Below, piece after piece: positions 1-7,180 of a stretch of DNA of 15,339 nt. The number at the start of each line of letters is the position of its first letter. Positions within the stretch are counted from its first letter, which is position 1. The stretch is from Pseudomonadota bacterium. Its GTDB lineage: Bacteria; Pseudomonadota; Alphaproteobacteria; Sphingomonadales; Sphingomonadaceae. The position numbers were made by a program, and so were the translations under genes. Below the pieces are notes generated by a model, which saw nothing but the letters and a program-made list of their open reading frames with translations, had not been told where the DNA came from and made no database searches. The DNA lies in contig JAEZCS010000237.1 in the NCBI GenBank assembly GCA_023433445.1, positions 1 through 15,339 on the forward strand, written 5' to 3'.

Positions 1-449
1 CCCGGCCTGACATCGCGCTGTCGGGCGACTTCATCGTCGGCTTCCCCGGCGAGACGGATGCGGAGTTCGAGGATACGCTGAAGATCGTCGAGCAAGTGCG
101 CTATGCGCAATGCTATTCGTTCAAATACAGCCGTCGCCCCGGCACGCCCGCCGCTGACATGGACGGCCAGATCCCGGCGGCGGTGATGGACGAGCGGCTG
201 GCGCGGCTGCAGGCGCTGATCAACCGGCATCAGGTTGAATTCAACGCGGCGACGGTCGGGCGGCAGACCCAGATCCTGCTGGAGCGCAAGGGGCGTCATC
301 CCGGCCAGCTGATCGGCAAAACGCCATGGCTGCAGTCGGTTCATGTGACTGCGCCGGAACTTTCTATCGGCGACATGGTCGAAGTGGATATCATCAGTGC
401 CGGCCCGAACAGTCTGGCCGGCGAACTCAGCAGGAGGAAAGCCGCTTGA
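1..449 (+). CDS. miaB: tRNA-2-methylthio-N6-dimethylallyladenosine synthase MiaB, C-terminal part
   Basis: The gene runs in from the left edge; 148 residues are readable in the frame starting at base 3. MiaB is a radical-SAM iron-sulfur enzyme that adds a methylthio group to i6A37 of tRNAs reading UNN codons. Visible here are the late radical-SAM-domain signature with GDFIVGFPGET near the start of the fragment, the following KYSRRPGTPA stretch typical of MiaB, and a C-terminal TRAM RNA-binding domain (about residues 80-144 of the fragment, with HPGQLIGKTPWLQSV). The CxxxCxxC cluster motif lies outside the window. The stop is 122 bp before phoH on the same strand, in the miaB-phoH-ybeY order common in alphaproteobacteria. 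MiaB is preferred over the related RimO or MtaB because of the sequence style and the phoH neighbour. Assignment is confident; only the 5' part is missing. Confidence 0.93.
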   Translation, partial: RPDIALSGDFIVGFPGETDAEFEDTLKIVEQVRYAQCYSFKYSRRPGTPAADMDGQIPAAVMDERLARLQALINRHQVEFNAATVGRQTQILLERKGRHPGQLIGKTPWLQSVHVTAPELSIGDMVEVDIISAGPNSLAGELSRRKAA

Positions 450-527
450 ACCCAATCCAAGTCGTTCCCGGTGCTACGGGAGCTCATCTCCGGACCTGGC
501 TGGCAGGATCAAGGCCCGAGAGATGGA

Positions 528-545
528 TATCCGCCCGCGCGGATA
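528..545 (+). other. Stem-loop in the phoH leader
   Basis: A perfect 7-bp inverted repeat (TATCCGC / GCGGATA) with a 4-nt CCGC loop ends 26 nt before the phoH start codon and just upstream of its GGGAGG ribosome-binding sequence. No T-run follows, so it is not a standard terminator. It could be a leader structure affecting phoH translation, an operator, or chance in GC-rich DNA. Confidence 0.35.
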
Positions 546-571
546 GGACTTGCGGAAAGGGAGGCTGCTGA

Positions 572-1576
572 ATGTCGAAGAAACCGAACAATAACCAGCG
601 CAGCGACACAGTGGAACGTGCACGGTTGGAGGTGACTTTCGAAAAGCCGCATCTGTTGGGCGCGCTGTTCGGGCAGTATGACCAGAACCTCGTGGCGATC
701 GAGAACCGGCTGGGCGTCTATATCGCCGCGCGGGGCAACAAGCTGCAGATCGAGGGCGAAGCGGAAGCGGCTGCGCGGGCGCGGGACGTGATGACGGGCC
801 TCTACAACCGCATTGCGGCGGGGCAGGAAATCGACAGCGGCGCGGTGGAGGCGGTGATCGCCATGTCCGCCGAGCCGACGCTGGACGGCATCATCCGCCA
901 TGACGTCGCCGAACCGCCCAAGGTGATGATCCGCACGCGCAAGAAGACGATCGTCCCGCGATCCGCAACGCAGGTCACCTATATGGAGGCGCTGACGCGC
1001 AACGACATCATCTTCGCGCTGGGTCCGGCAGGCACGGGCAAGACGTACCTCGCCGTCGCGCAGGCGGTGAGCCAGCTGATCACGGGCAGCGTCGACCGGC
1101 TGATCCTGTCCCGCCCGGCGGTCGAAGCGGGCGAGCGGCTGGGCTTCCTGCCCGGCGACATGAAGGAGAAGGTCGACCCCTATCTGCGGCCTATCTACGA
1201 CGCGCTGTACGACACGCTGCCCGCCGAGCAGGTGGAACGGCGGATCGCGAGCGGGGAGATCGAGATCGCGCCGATCGCCTTCATGCGCGGGCGGACGCTG
1301 TCCAACGCCTTCATCGTGCTGGACGAGGCGCAGAACACGACGATCGCGCAGATGAAGATGTTCCTCACCCGCTTTGGCGAAGGGAGCCGGATGGTGATCT
1401 GTGGCGACCCGAGGCAGGTCGATTTGCCGCAGCCGGGCATTTCCGGTCTGGCCGACGCGGTGGCGCGGCTTGAGGGCGTGGAGGGCATATCCGTCGTGCC
1501 GTTCGGGATCGGCGATGTCGTGCGTCACCCGGTCGTGGGGCGGATCGTGCAGGCCTATGAGGGCCCGGATGCGTGA
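572..1576 (+). CDS. phoH: PhoH-family ATPase (PhoH/YbeZ/PhoL type)
   Basis: This 334-residue protein is a P-loop NTPase of the PhoH-like family (YbeZ in E. coli), a cytoplasmic ATPase thought to work with YbeY in rRNA maturation and ribosome quality control. The Walker A motif GPAGTGKT is at residues 151-158 and the Walker B segment FIVLDEAQN at 247-255, followed by a GDPRQVDLP stretch that fits the family. The N-terminal 100 residues look like the usual small RNA-binding-like region before the ATPase core. The length is normal for the family. The ATG is preceded by GGGAGG at good spacing, which fixes the start. It lies between miaB and ybeY and is probably cotranscribed with ybeY and corC. 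The family assignment is certain; the precise cellular substrate is known only loosely. Confidence 0.96.
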   Translation: MSKKPNNNQRSDTVERARLEVTFEKPHLLGALFGQYDQNLVAIENRLGVYIAARGNKLQIEGEAEAAARARDVMTGLYNRIAAGQEIDSGAVEAVIAMSAEPTLDGIIRHDVAEPPKVMIRTRKKTIVPRSATQVTYMEALTRNDIIFALGPAGTGKTYLAVAQAVSQLITGSVDRLILSRPAVEAGERLGFLPGDMKEKVDPYLRPIYDALYDTLPAEQVERRIASGEIEIAPIAFMRGRTLSNAFIVLDEAQNTTIAQMKMFLTRFGEGSRMVICGDPRQVDLPQPGISGLADAVARLEGVEGISVVPFGIGDVVRHPVVGRIVQAYEGPDA

Positions 1577-1626
1577 ACGCCGGCCCTGTCTCTCGACTTC
1601 GCCCGAACCCAACGGAGCTTAAGTGA

Positions 1627-2136
1627 ATGATTGAAGTTGCGGTCCTTCAGGAAGAAGGCTGGCCTGAGGAAGATTGGGAACTGCTGGCGCAGCGGGCGAT
1701 CGTGGCGGCCATCACCCATAGCCCCTACGCCGCCTTCGCCACGGACGAGGCGTTGTATGAGGTCGCGGTCAAGCTGACCAGCGACGAGGAAGTGCATGAG
1801 CTGAATCGGGCCTATCGCGACAAGGACAAGCCAACCAACGTCCTGTCATTCCCGATGGTGCAGCATGACCTGCTGGAGGCGACCGGCAACACCGATGATG
1901 GCGAGGTGCTGCTGGGCGATATCGTGCTGGCCAAAGGCGTGTGCGCGCAGGAAGCGGCGGAAAAAGGCATCTCCATCGCCGACCACGCCACCCACCTCAT
2001 CATTCATGGTACTTTCCATTTACTGGGATATGATCATATGGAGGACGCCGAGGCGGAAGCGATGGAAGCGTTGGAGACGCAGTCGCTGCTGAGCCTTGGC
2101 ATTTCCGATCCCTATGGGGATCGCCTGACAGGATAA
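1627..2136 (+). CDS. ybeY: Endoribonuclease YbeY (rRNA maturation factor)
   Basis: A 169-residue zinc-dependent single-strand endoribonuclease of the YbeY/UPF0054 family, which takes part in 16S rRNA 3'-end maturation and late 70S quality control in the cytoplasm. The metal-binding signature HGxxHLxGYDH is intact, with zinc ligands H127, H131 and H137. The upstream family motif NRAYRDKDKPTNVLSFP is also clear. The length is slightly above the E. coli protein, as is usual in alphaproteobacteria. A GGAG sequence precedes the ATG, 50 bp after phoH, and two adjacent in-frame or overlapping stops (TAA then TAG) close the gene just before corC. Its position directly after phoH fits the known functional link between the two products. 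Confidence 0.97.
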   Translation: MIEVAVLQEEGWPEEDWELLAQRAIVAAITHSPYAAFATDEALYEVAVKLTSDEEVHELNRAYRDKDKPTNVLSFPMVQHDLLEATGNTDDGEVLLGDIVLAKGVCAQEAAEKGISIADHATHLIIHGTFHLLGYDHMEDAEAEAMEALETQSLLSLGISDPYGDRLTG

Positions 2137-2147
2137 TAGGAAGAACG

Positions 2148-3095
2148 ATGGCTGAAGGCAGTCCGAAGGACGGCAACGGTTCAAAGGAACCGGACAGTAG
2201 TAGTCAAGAAGGCGGTTTATGGAGCGGCCTGAAGTCGCTGCTGTTCGGCGAGGAAGAGAGCCCCAGCCTGCGGCGCGAGCTGGAAGAGGCGCTCGACGAA
2301 TATGATGAGGATGAGCAGGAGGAAGGCGCCCCTGCTGCCACCAAGGGGGACTTGTCCGCCATCGAGCGGCAGATGGTCCGCAATCTCCTGCATTTTTCCG
2401 AGCATACGGTCGATGACGTGGCGGTGCCACGCGCCGACATCATCGCGATCGAGGAGCGGGCCAGCTTTGCAGAACTGGCCGCGCTGTTCGCAGAAGCGGG
2501 GCATAGCCGCATCCCGGTGTATCGCGAGACGCTGGATACGATCGTGGGCATGGTCCACATTCGCGACGCCTTCGCCATCCTTGCGGGAAAATCCCCCGTT
2601 CCCGACAGCCTGGAGCCGCTAATCCGCCAGCCGCTCTATGTGCCCGAAAGCATGGGCGCGCTGGACCTGTTGGCGGAGATGCGGGCCAAGCGGACCCATC
2701 TGGCGATCGTGCTGGACGAATATTCCGGCACCGAAGGGCTGCTGACGTTCGAGGATCTGGTCGAGGAAATCGTCGGCGAGGTCGAGGATGAGCATGACGA
2801 TGCGCCCGAAGCATTGATGGTGCCATTGGAAGGCGGCCTCTGGGAAGCCGACGCGCGCGCCGAGCTGGAAGATGTCGCCAAGGAAATCGACCAGCGGCTG
2901 GCCGATGTTGAGGAAGATGTCGACACATTGGGCGGCCTTGCCTTCGTCATCGCAGGCCGAGTGCCGCATGCGGGCGAAATACTCGAACATGAGGAAAGCG
3001 GCTGGAAGCTGGAAATTATCGACAGCGACGGACGGCGCGTGACGCGATTGCGCCTGCATCCGCCGGCTGGAAAAGAAGAACAGGAAGTCGAATAG
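2148..3095 (+). CDS. corC: CBS-domain hemolysin/CorC family protein
   Basis: A 315-residue soluble protein of the CorC/TlyC type. An acidic N-terminal segment (about residues 35-60) is followed by a CBS pair (roughly 87-142 and 165-215, with VPRADIIAIE and HLAIVLDEYSGTEGLLTFEDLVEEIVGE split across them) and a C-terminal CorC_HlyC transporter-associated domain (about 225-305). It lacks the membrane DUF21 domain of full-length CNNM-like relatives, so it fits the cytoplasmic CorC class implicated in Mg2+/Co2+ efflux regulation; 'hemolysin' is a historical family name. It starts 11 bp after ybeY behind an AGGAAG ribosome-binding site and is almost certainly cotranscribed with it. In many alphaproteobacteria lnt follows corC; here it does not. 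Function at the level of the transported ion is inferred from family knowledge. Confidence 0.92.
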   Translation: MAEGSPKDGNGSKEPDSSSQEGGLWSGLKSLLFGEEESPSLRRELEEALDEYDEDEQEEGAPAATKGDLSAIERQMVRNLLHFSEHTVDDVAVPRADIIAIEERASFAELAALFAEAGHSRIPVYRETLDTIVGMVHIRDAFAILAGKSPVPDSLEPLIRQPLYVPESMGALDLLAEMRAKRTHLAIVLDEYSGTEGLLTFEDLVEEIVGEVEDEHDDAPEALMVPLEGGLWEADARAELEDVAKEIDQRLADVEEDVDTLGGLAFVIAGRVPHAGEILEHEESGWKLEIIDSDGRRVTRLRLHPPAGKEEQEVE

Positions 3096-3101
3096 AAGCT
3101 G

Positions 3102-3120
3102 ACGATCGCGCAACGATCGT
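3102..3120. other. Short perfect stem-loop after corC
   Basis: ACGATCG and CGATCGT form a perfect 7-bp stem around a 5-nt CGCAA loop, starting 7 bp after the corC stop. There is no T-run, so it is at best a weak pause or RNA-stabilising hairpin. It is the first of three hairpins in the corC-DUF2142 gap. Confidence 0.35.
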
Positions 3121-3180
3121 GACGTACCGGCAATGCTGAAGAAATATTAAGAGCTGACCATTAGGGTTCCGCCTAACGGG

Positions 3181-3200
3181 TTGCTTCCGGTTGGAAGCAA
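3181..3200. other. Perfect 8-bp hairpin with GGTT loop
   Basis: TTGCTTCC and GGAAGCAA form a perfect 8-bp stem closed by a GGTT tetraloop. No T-run follows. A possible TTG start for the downstream membrane protein falls inside this hairpin, which argues against that start. It may be an mRNA 3'-end structure of the corC operon or a remnant of a repeat element. Confidence 0.4.
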
Positions 3201-3235
3201 TCCGGTGGGGGCGCGAGTCTTTCCGGTGGTGCGCT

Positions 3236-3270
3236 CCCCCTCACCCTGCCCTCTCCCAGAGAGGAGAGGG
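3236..3270 (+). repeat. REP-like palindromic repeat, copy 1
   Basis: A C-rich head (CCCCCTCACCCTG) is followed by an 8-bp inverted repeat, CCCTCTCC / GGAGAGGG, around a 6-nt loop. The layout matches the second palindrome at 10370-10404: TCACCC head, short spacer, C-rich arm, loop, G-rich arm. Repeats of this CCCTCACCC...CCCTCTCCC...GGGAGAGGG form are commonly seen dispersed in proteobacterial genomes; that part is from general knowledge and the copy number here could not be checked. Confidence 0.6.
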
Positions 3271-3274
3271 TTTT
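3249..3274 (+). terminator. Probable Rho-independent terminator of the corC operon
   Basis: The 8-bp GC-rich stem CCCTCTCC / GGAGAGGG with a 6-nt loop is followed immediately by TTTTAT. This is the only hairpin with a T-run in the window that I found. It lies 150-180 bp after corC and would end the miaB/phoH-ybeY-corC transcript if it acts. The T-run is short (four), so strength is uncertain. Confidence 0.45.
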
Positions 3275-3331
3275 ATAGGGTGGAGCGGCGAATTGCGGCA
3301 CGAACGATTATCGATTTCCCCGCAGGGCGCT

Positions 3332-4780
3332 GTGCTGTCGCCTATTGCCGTGCCGGTAACGGGATTGGAACGCTGGCTGTTGGCGCTGGTGTGCGTCGCC
3401 ACATTGGTGTTCGCGATCATCACGCCGCCATTTCAAGCGCCTGACGAAAATCAGCATTATATGAAGTCCCTGCTGCTGGCGGACGGCCGCATCATGACGG
3501 AGCAGCGGGGCCCAGAAATCGGTGCGGAGTTGCCGCGGTCTGCGCTGGACCTGCACGGGATCGACTTTCCCACTGATATCACAGGCCAAGCGCGGCGCTT
3601 TGACCGGACGATGGTGGAACGCGCTTGGGACGCGGATGCGGGACGGCCCGGCACTGCCTTTGCCGACTTTCCCAATGTCGCCAATTATGCGCCGACGCTC
3701 TATGCGCCTGCTGCTGCTGGATTGATGATCGGTGACGCATTGGGCCTGCCACGCATCGGAAGCTTTTATGCGGGGCGATTGGTCAATGCTGCGAGTGGGT
3801 TGATATTGCTGGCGATGGCGTTCGGCCTGATGCCCTTCGGGCGCGCGGCCTTGATGGCAACCGCATTGCTGCCGACATTCTGCTCTCAGACGGGTTCGCT
3901 TTCACCTGACGCGGTCATCAACGGCATGGCTTTTGTCGGCCTTGCGCTGTCGTTGCGGCTTGCTGCGATGGGGAGCAACCCGGCGCGAGGTGCGGGACTG
4001 ATAGTTACCGCGCCACTGCTGGCATTGGCCAAGGGGGTTTACCTGCCCCTGATGGCGGCGGGACTGCAGTGGCCGCAGCATCGGCGGGACGCACGGCCAT
4101 GGCTGCTGATAGGCGCGATGGCCGTTGGAGCGGCAGCGTTCATTCTGTGGATGAAGATGTCCGGCGGCAGCCAGGCGCTGTATCATATCGTGTCGCGCAA
4201 GACTGGCGAGGATGTGATGACCGCGCCGCTTGCCGCGCAGCTTGGGGTGATCCTTGGCGATCCGGTCGGCTATGTCCGTGCGCTGGGGTCGAGCATCGCC
4301 GAGCGTTCGCCGGTTTACCTGTTGCAGATCGTCGGGCGCTTCGGGTGGAACGCGATCCTGCTGCCGCTGCTCGCCTATGTGCTGGCGGCCGTGATGCTGG
4401 CGGCGGCGGTGGCGAGCGGATCAGGTGTGCGGGTGAGCGTGGGCCAAAGGCTTTGGTGGCTGGTGGTGGCCATCGGCACCGGCATGCTGATCGAAACGGC
4501 GATGTATCTGACGGGAACGCCGCTGGGGGCGGACTATGTGCAGGGAACGCAGGGACGTTATTTCCTGCCGTTACTGCCTTTGGCATTGTTGGCCCTGATG
4601 CCGCAGACAGGGATGCGCGGGGCTTGCAGCATCTTTGCGGGATCGGCGCTGCTGTTGCTGATGATCGCCCTCGCCAGCACCCTTGACAGCTTCTGGATGC
4701 ATGGCTTCGTGACGGACGATGGGATGCCGCCGCATGAACGGCTAAGCAGCGCCCTGCTGCTCCCCTCGCCCCGCTGGTAG
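3332..4780 (+). CDS. DUF2142 family polytopic membrane protein
   Basis: About 482 residues with many hydrophobic segments. The first membrane helix (WLLALVCVATLVFAII) is followed by PPFQAPDENQHYMK, and further on comes LLPTFCSQTGSLSPDAVING; both match the conserved DUF2142 pattern of PPxxxPDExxH and PxxxxxxxSxSPDAxxNG. Members are predicted inner-membrane proteins that resemble GT-C glycosyltransferases and are often found with cell-surface polysaccharide genes; no reaction can be assigned. The start is uncertain: GTG at 3332 has AGGG four bases upstream, TTG at 3293 has GGAG seven bases upstream, and the frame stays open back to TTG at 3191. I prefer 3332 because the upstream residues come from the palindromic repeat and are low in family character. 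Its 3' end overlaps the convergent PAP2 gene by 39 bp. Confidence 0.8.
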   Translation: MLSPIAVPVTGLERWLLALVCVATLVFAIITPPFQAPDENQHYMKSLLLADGRIMTEQRGPEIGAELPRSALDLHGIDFPTDITGQARRFDRTMVERAWDADAGRPGTAFADFPNVANYAPTLYAPAAAGLMIGDALGLPRIGSFYAGRLVNAASGLILLAMAFGLMPFGRAALMATALLPTFCSQTGSLSPDAVINGMAFVGLALSLRLAAMGSNPARGAGLIVTAPLLALAKGVYLPLMAAGLQWPQHRRDARPWLLIGAMAVGAAAFILWMKMSGGSQALYHIVSRKTGEDVMTAPLAAQLGVILGDPVGYVRALGSSIAERSPVYLLQIVGRFGWNAILLPLLAYVLAAVMLAAAVASGSGVRVSVGQRLWWLVVAIGTGMLIETAMYLTGTPLGADYVQGTQGRYFLPLLPLALLALMPQTGMRGACSIFAGSALLLLMIALASTLDSFWMHGFVTDDGMPPHERLSSALLLPSPRW

Positions 4781-5386
4781 CCAGTAGCGCCAGAGACATA
4801 GCCAACCCAGGCCCTCTACCCAACCGGCGAGGACGTCGCTCGGCCAGTGCACGCCGAGCCAGACGCGGCTGGTGCCGATAAGCGCGATGATGAACGCAGC
4901 GGCGAGATAGGCGGGGCGTAGGCGCATCAGCATGGCGAGTGCGCCGAACAGGATCATGGTCCCGGCGGAATGGCCGCTGGGAAAGCTGTAGCTGTGCACG
5001 ATGTCGAGATGCGGCAGGAGATCGGGACGGGGCGCGGAAAAAATCTGCTTGAGGGCCGTGTTGAGCAAGGTGCCGCCGACCGTGACGAGCGCGAGCCATT
5101 GGGCGGCGTGACGCTGCCGCCGGTAGAGGAGAACGAGCGCGACTGCGGCCATGATGAGAAAGCGCCCGATCGTGTCCCCGATCATTGACGCTGCGACCAT
5201 GACCGGCGTGATCCAGGGGGCAGCCGCCCTGCCCTCTCCAGCTGCTCTCATCGACGCGAGGTTGAGCGGATCGAACCAGCCGTACCGCTGGAGCAGCGCG
5301 ACGGCCAGGACGCCGAGGAGCGCGAGGAGGAATATCCCCGCGCCCCATTGCCATGGGCGTCGATCAGATATGGAGCGCGCGCCCAT
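4742..5386 (-). CDS. PAP2-family membrane phosphatase
   Basis: A 214-residue integral membrane phosphatase of the PAP2 superfamily. All three signature motifs are intact: K113-x6-R120-P121 (KQIFSAPRP), PSGH at 136-139 with catalytic H139, and S173-R174-x5-H180-x3-D184 (SRVWLGVHWPSD). There are about five or six hydrophobic segments, starting with one at residues 14-33. Substrates in this family are lipid phosphates such as phosphatidic acid or undecaprenyl pyrophosphate; which applies here cannot be told from sequence. The ATG overlaps the end of lpdA by 23 bp, so it is probably the last gene of the pdhC-thioesterase-lpdA unit. Its 3' end runs 39 bp into the convergent DUF2142 gene. It has no evident metabolic link to pyruvate dehydrogenase. 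Confidence 0.92.
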   Translation of the reverse strand: MGARSISDRRPWQWGAGIFLLALLGVLAVALLQRYGWFDPLNLASMRAAGEGRAAAPWITPVMVAASMIGDTIGRFLIMAAVALVLLYRRQRHAAQWLALVTVGGTLLNTALKQIFSAPRPDLLPHLDIVHSYSFPSGHSAGTMILFGALAMLMRLRPAYLAAAFIIALIGTSRVWLGVHWPSDVLAGWVEGLGWLCLWRYWLPAGRGEQQGAA

Positions 5387-6761
5387 AAGCGGCGAGCACG
5401 CTTTCGTGCATCGATTCCGAAATGGTCGGATGCGGGAAGACGGTGTGCATCAGTTCCGCTTCGGTCGTTTCCATCGTCTTGCCGATGGTGAAGCCCTGGA
5501 TCATCTCCGTCACTTCCGCGCCGACCATGTGCGCGCCGAGTAGTTCACCGGTTTTGGCGTCGAACACGGTCTTGGTGAAGCCTTCTGCTTCGCCGAGCGC
5601 GATTGCCTTGCCATTGCCGATGAAGGGGAACATGCCGACCTTTACCTCATAGCCTGCTTCCTTCGCCTTGGCTTCGGTGAGGCCGACGCTGGCGATTTGC
5701 GGGTGGCAATAGGTGCAGCCCGGAATATTGCGCGGGTCCATGGCGTGGGGATGCTTGCCCGCAATAACTTCGGCGGCGATGACGCCTTCATGGCTGGCCT
5801 TGTGCGCGAGCCATGGCGGCGCGGTGATGTCGCCGATCGCCCAGAGCCCATCGACATTGGTGCGGCACATTTCGTCGGTCTTGAGGAAGCCGCGATCGTC
5901 CATCGCGACGCCCAGTTCCTTAAGGCCGATATTTTCGGTGTTGGGGACGATGCCGATGGCGACGATCATGTGGCTGAATTCCGCGGCGCTTTCCTTGCCC
6001 CCCTTGTCCTTCAGCTTCGCCTTGATGCCGTTCGCGTTAACCTGAATATCGCTGACGCCAGCGCCGGTCATGATGGTCATGCCCTGCTTCTTCAGCGCCT
6101 TTTCGAGGAAGGCGGAGACGTCCGCATCCTCGACCGGCACGACGCGGTCCATCATTTCGACCACGGTCACATCAGCGCCCATGTCATTGTAGAAGCTGGC
6201 AAATTCGATGCCGATGGCACCAGATCCGATGACGAGCAGCTTGGTCGGCATTTCAGGCGGCGTCATCGCGTGGCGGTAGGTCCAGACCCGCTTGCCGTCG
6301 GCAGCGGCACCCGGCAGGTCGCGCGCGCGGGCGCCGGTGGCGAGGATGATGTTCTTTGCGGTCAACTCTTCGGTCTTGCCATCTTTGGTGACGGAGAGCT
6401 TGCCTTTGCCGGTGAGCTTGCCATCGCCCATGTGGACGGTGATCTTGTTCTTCTTCATCAGGTGCGTGACGCCCTGATTGAGTTGCTTGGCTACGCCGCG
6501 CGAGCGTTTGACGACGGCGGCAATGTCCGCGCTGATCTTTTCAGCGGCGAGGCCATAGTCGCCGGCATGCTGCATATAGTGGAAGATTTCCGCCGAGCGG
6601 AGCAGCGCCTTGGTCGGGATGCAGCCCCAGTTGAGGCAGATGCCGCCGAGATTTTCACGCTCGACAATGGCGGTCTTGAGGCCCAGCTGTGCTGCGCGGA
6701 TCGCGGCCACATAGCCGCCGGGGCCGGAGCCCAGAACGATCAGGTCGTAATTCTCAGCCAT
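5364..6761 (-). CDS. lpdA: Dihydrolipoyl dehydrogenase (E3)
   Basis: A 465-residue FAD-dependent disulfide oxidoreductase that reoxidises the lipoyl arms of 2-oxoacid dehydrogenase complexes with NAD+. Visible are the FAD-binding GSGPGG at residues 11-16, the redox-active disulfide C42/C47 within GGICLNWGCIPTK, the NAD-binding GSGAIGIEF at 179-187, the second FAD motif with LWAIGDI, and the C-terminal catalytic pair H444/E449 in HPTISE. Length and all key residues are standard. The ATG is preceded on its strand by an AGGA ribosome-binding sequence. It is 17 bp downstream of the thioesterase gene and shares the strand with pdhC, so E2 and E3 are made together; it probably also serves 2-oxoglutarate dehydrogenase unless another lpd exists elsewhere. 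Confidence 0.97.
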   Translation of the reverse strand: MAENYDLIVLGSGPGGYVAAIRAAQLGLKTAIVERENLGGICLNWGCIPTKALLRSAEIFHYMQHAGDYGLAAEKISADIAAVVKRSRGVAKQLNQGVTHLMKKNKITVHMGDGKLTGKGKLSVTKDGKTEELTAKNIILATGARARDLPGAAADGKRVWTYRHAMTPPEMPTKLLVIGSGAIGIEFASFYNDMGADVTVVEMMDRVVPVEDADVSAFLEKALKKQGMTIMTGAGVSDIQVNANGIKAKLKDKGGKESAAEFSHMIVAIGIVPNTENIGLKELGVAMDDRGFLKTDEMCRTNVDGLWAIGDITAPPWLAHKASHEGVIAAEVIAGKHPHAMDPRNIPGCTYCHPQIASVGLTEAKAKEAGYEVKVGMFPFIGNGKAIALGEAEGFTKTVFDAKTGELLGAHMVGAEVTEMIQGFTIGKTMETTEAELMHTVFPHPTISESMHESVLAAYGRALHI

Positions 6762-6778
6762 TATCCTGGTCTCTCTTC

Positions 6779-7180
6779 TTATGCCGCAATCATGGGCGGC
6801 ACGGTGCGGGGCTGGCGATCCTCACCGATCGCCACGAAGGTGAAGGTGGCACGGGTCACGCGGTAAGACCGGTCGTCATGGCGGGTGCGCCGCCATGCTT
6901 CGACGTCGATCTTCATCGATGTGCGGCCAACCGAAACGAGCTTTGCGAAGACAGAAACTTCATCGCCGACGACGACCGGGCGGAGGAAGGTCATGCCTTC
7001 GACAGCGATGGTCACGGCGCGGCCCTTGCTATGGCGAGCGGCGACCGAACCGGCCGCCGAGTCCATGAGGCTCATCAGCCAGCCGCCGAAAATATCCCCA
7101 TAGGGATTGGTGTCGGCGGGCATAGCGATGACGCGGACGGCGGGGCTTTCCTCCGGCGGCAGCTCGTCGGCAGCGCGCAT
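6779..7180 (-). CDS. Acyl-CoA thioesterase, YciA-like hotdog fold
   Basis: A 133-residue single hotdog-domain protein that should hydrolyse acyl-CoA thioesters in the cytoplasm. The family signature MPADTNPYGDIFGGWLMSLMD (split at residues 20-40, with N25, D29, G32-G33 and D40) matches YciA/ACOT proteins closely, and the length equals that of YciA. The second half has the usual GMTFLRPVVVGDEVSVFAK strand pattern. Its ATG shares one base with the pdhC stop (TGATG), which implies translational coupling. Sitting between the E2 and E3 genes of the acetyl-CoA-forming complex, it may act as a relief valve for acetyl-CoA or another short acyl-CoA; that is inference, since YciA enzymes accept many substrates. 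Confidence 0.9.
   Translation of the reverse strand: MRAADELPPEESPAVRVIAMPADTNPYGDIFGGWLMSLMDSAAGSVAARHSKGRAVTIAVEGMTFLRPVVVGDEVSVFAKLVSVGRTSMKIDVEAWRRTRHDDRSYRVTRATFTFVAIGEDRQPRTVPPMIAA

Noticed and set aside
326..571. 81-codon frame overlapping the end of miaB and the phoH leader
   Set aside because: Mostly overlaps miaB in another frame, has no ribosome-binding site or family resemblance, and crosses the leader hairpin.
509..1612. 367-codon open frame on the minus strand opposite phoH
   Set aside because: Low-complexity His/Arg/Asp-rich translation, no family resemblance, and it lies fully antisense to a certain phoH gene; typical shadow frame of high-GC coding DNA.
4140..5354. 404-codon minus-strand frame across the DUF2142 and PAP2 genes
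   Set aside because: Arg/Pro/Ser-rich translation without motifs, spanning parts of two real genes in another frame.
5697..6866. 389-codon plus-strand frame opposite lpdA
   Set aside because: Antisense to intact lpdA, with composition typical of shadow frames and no recognisable domain.
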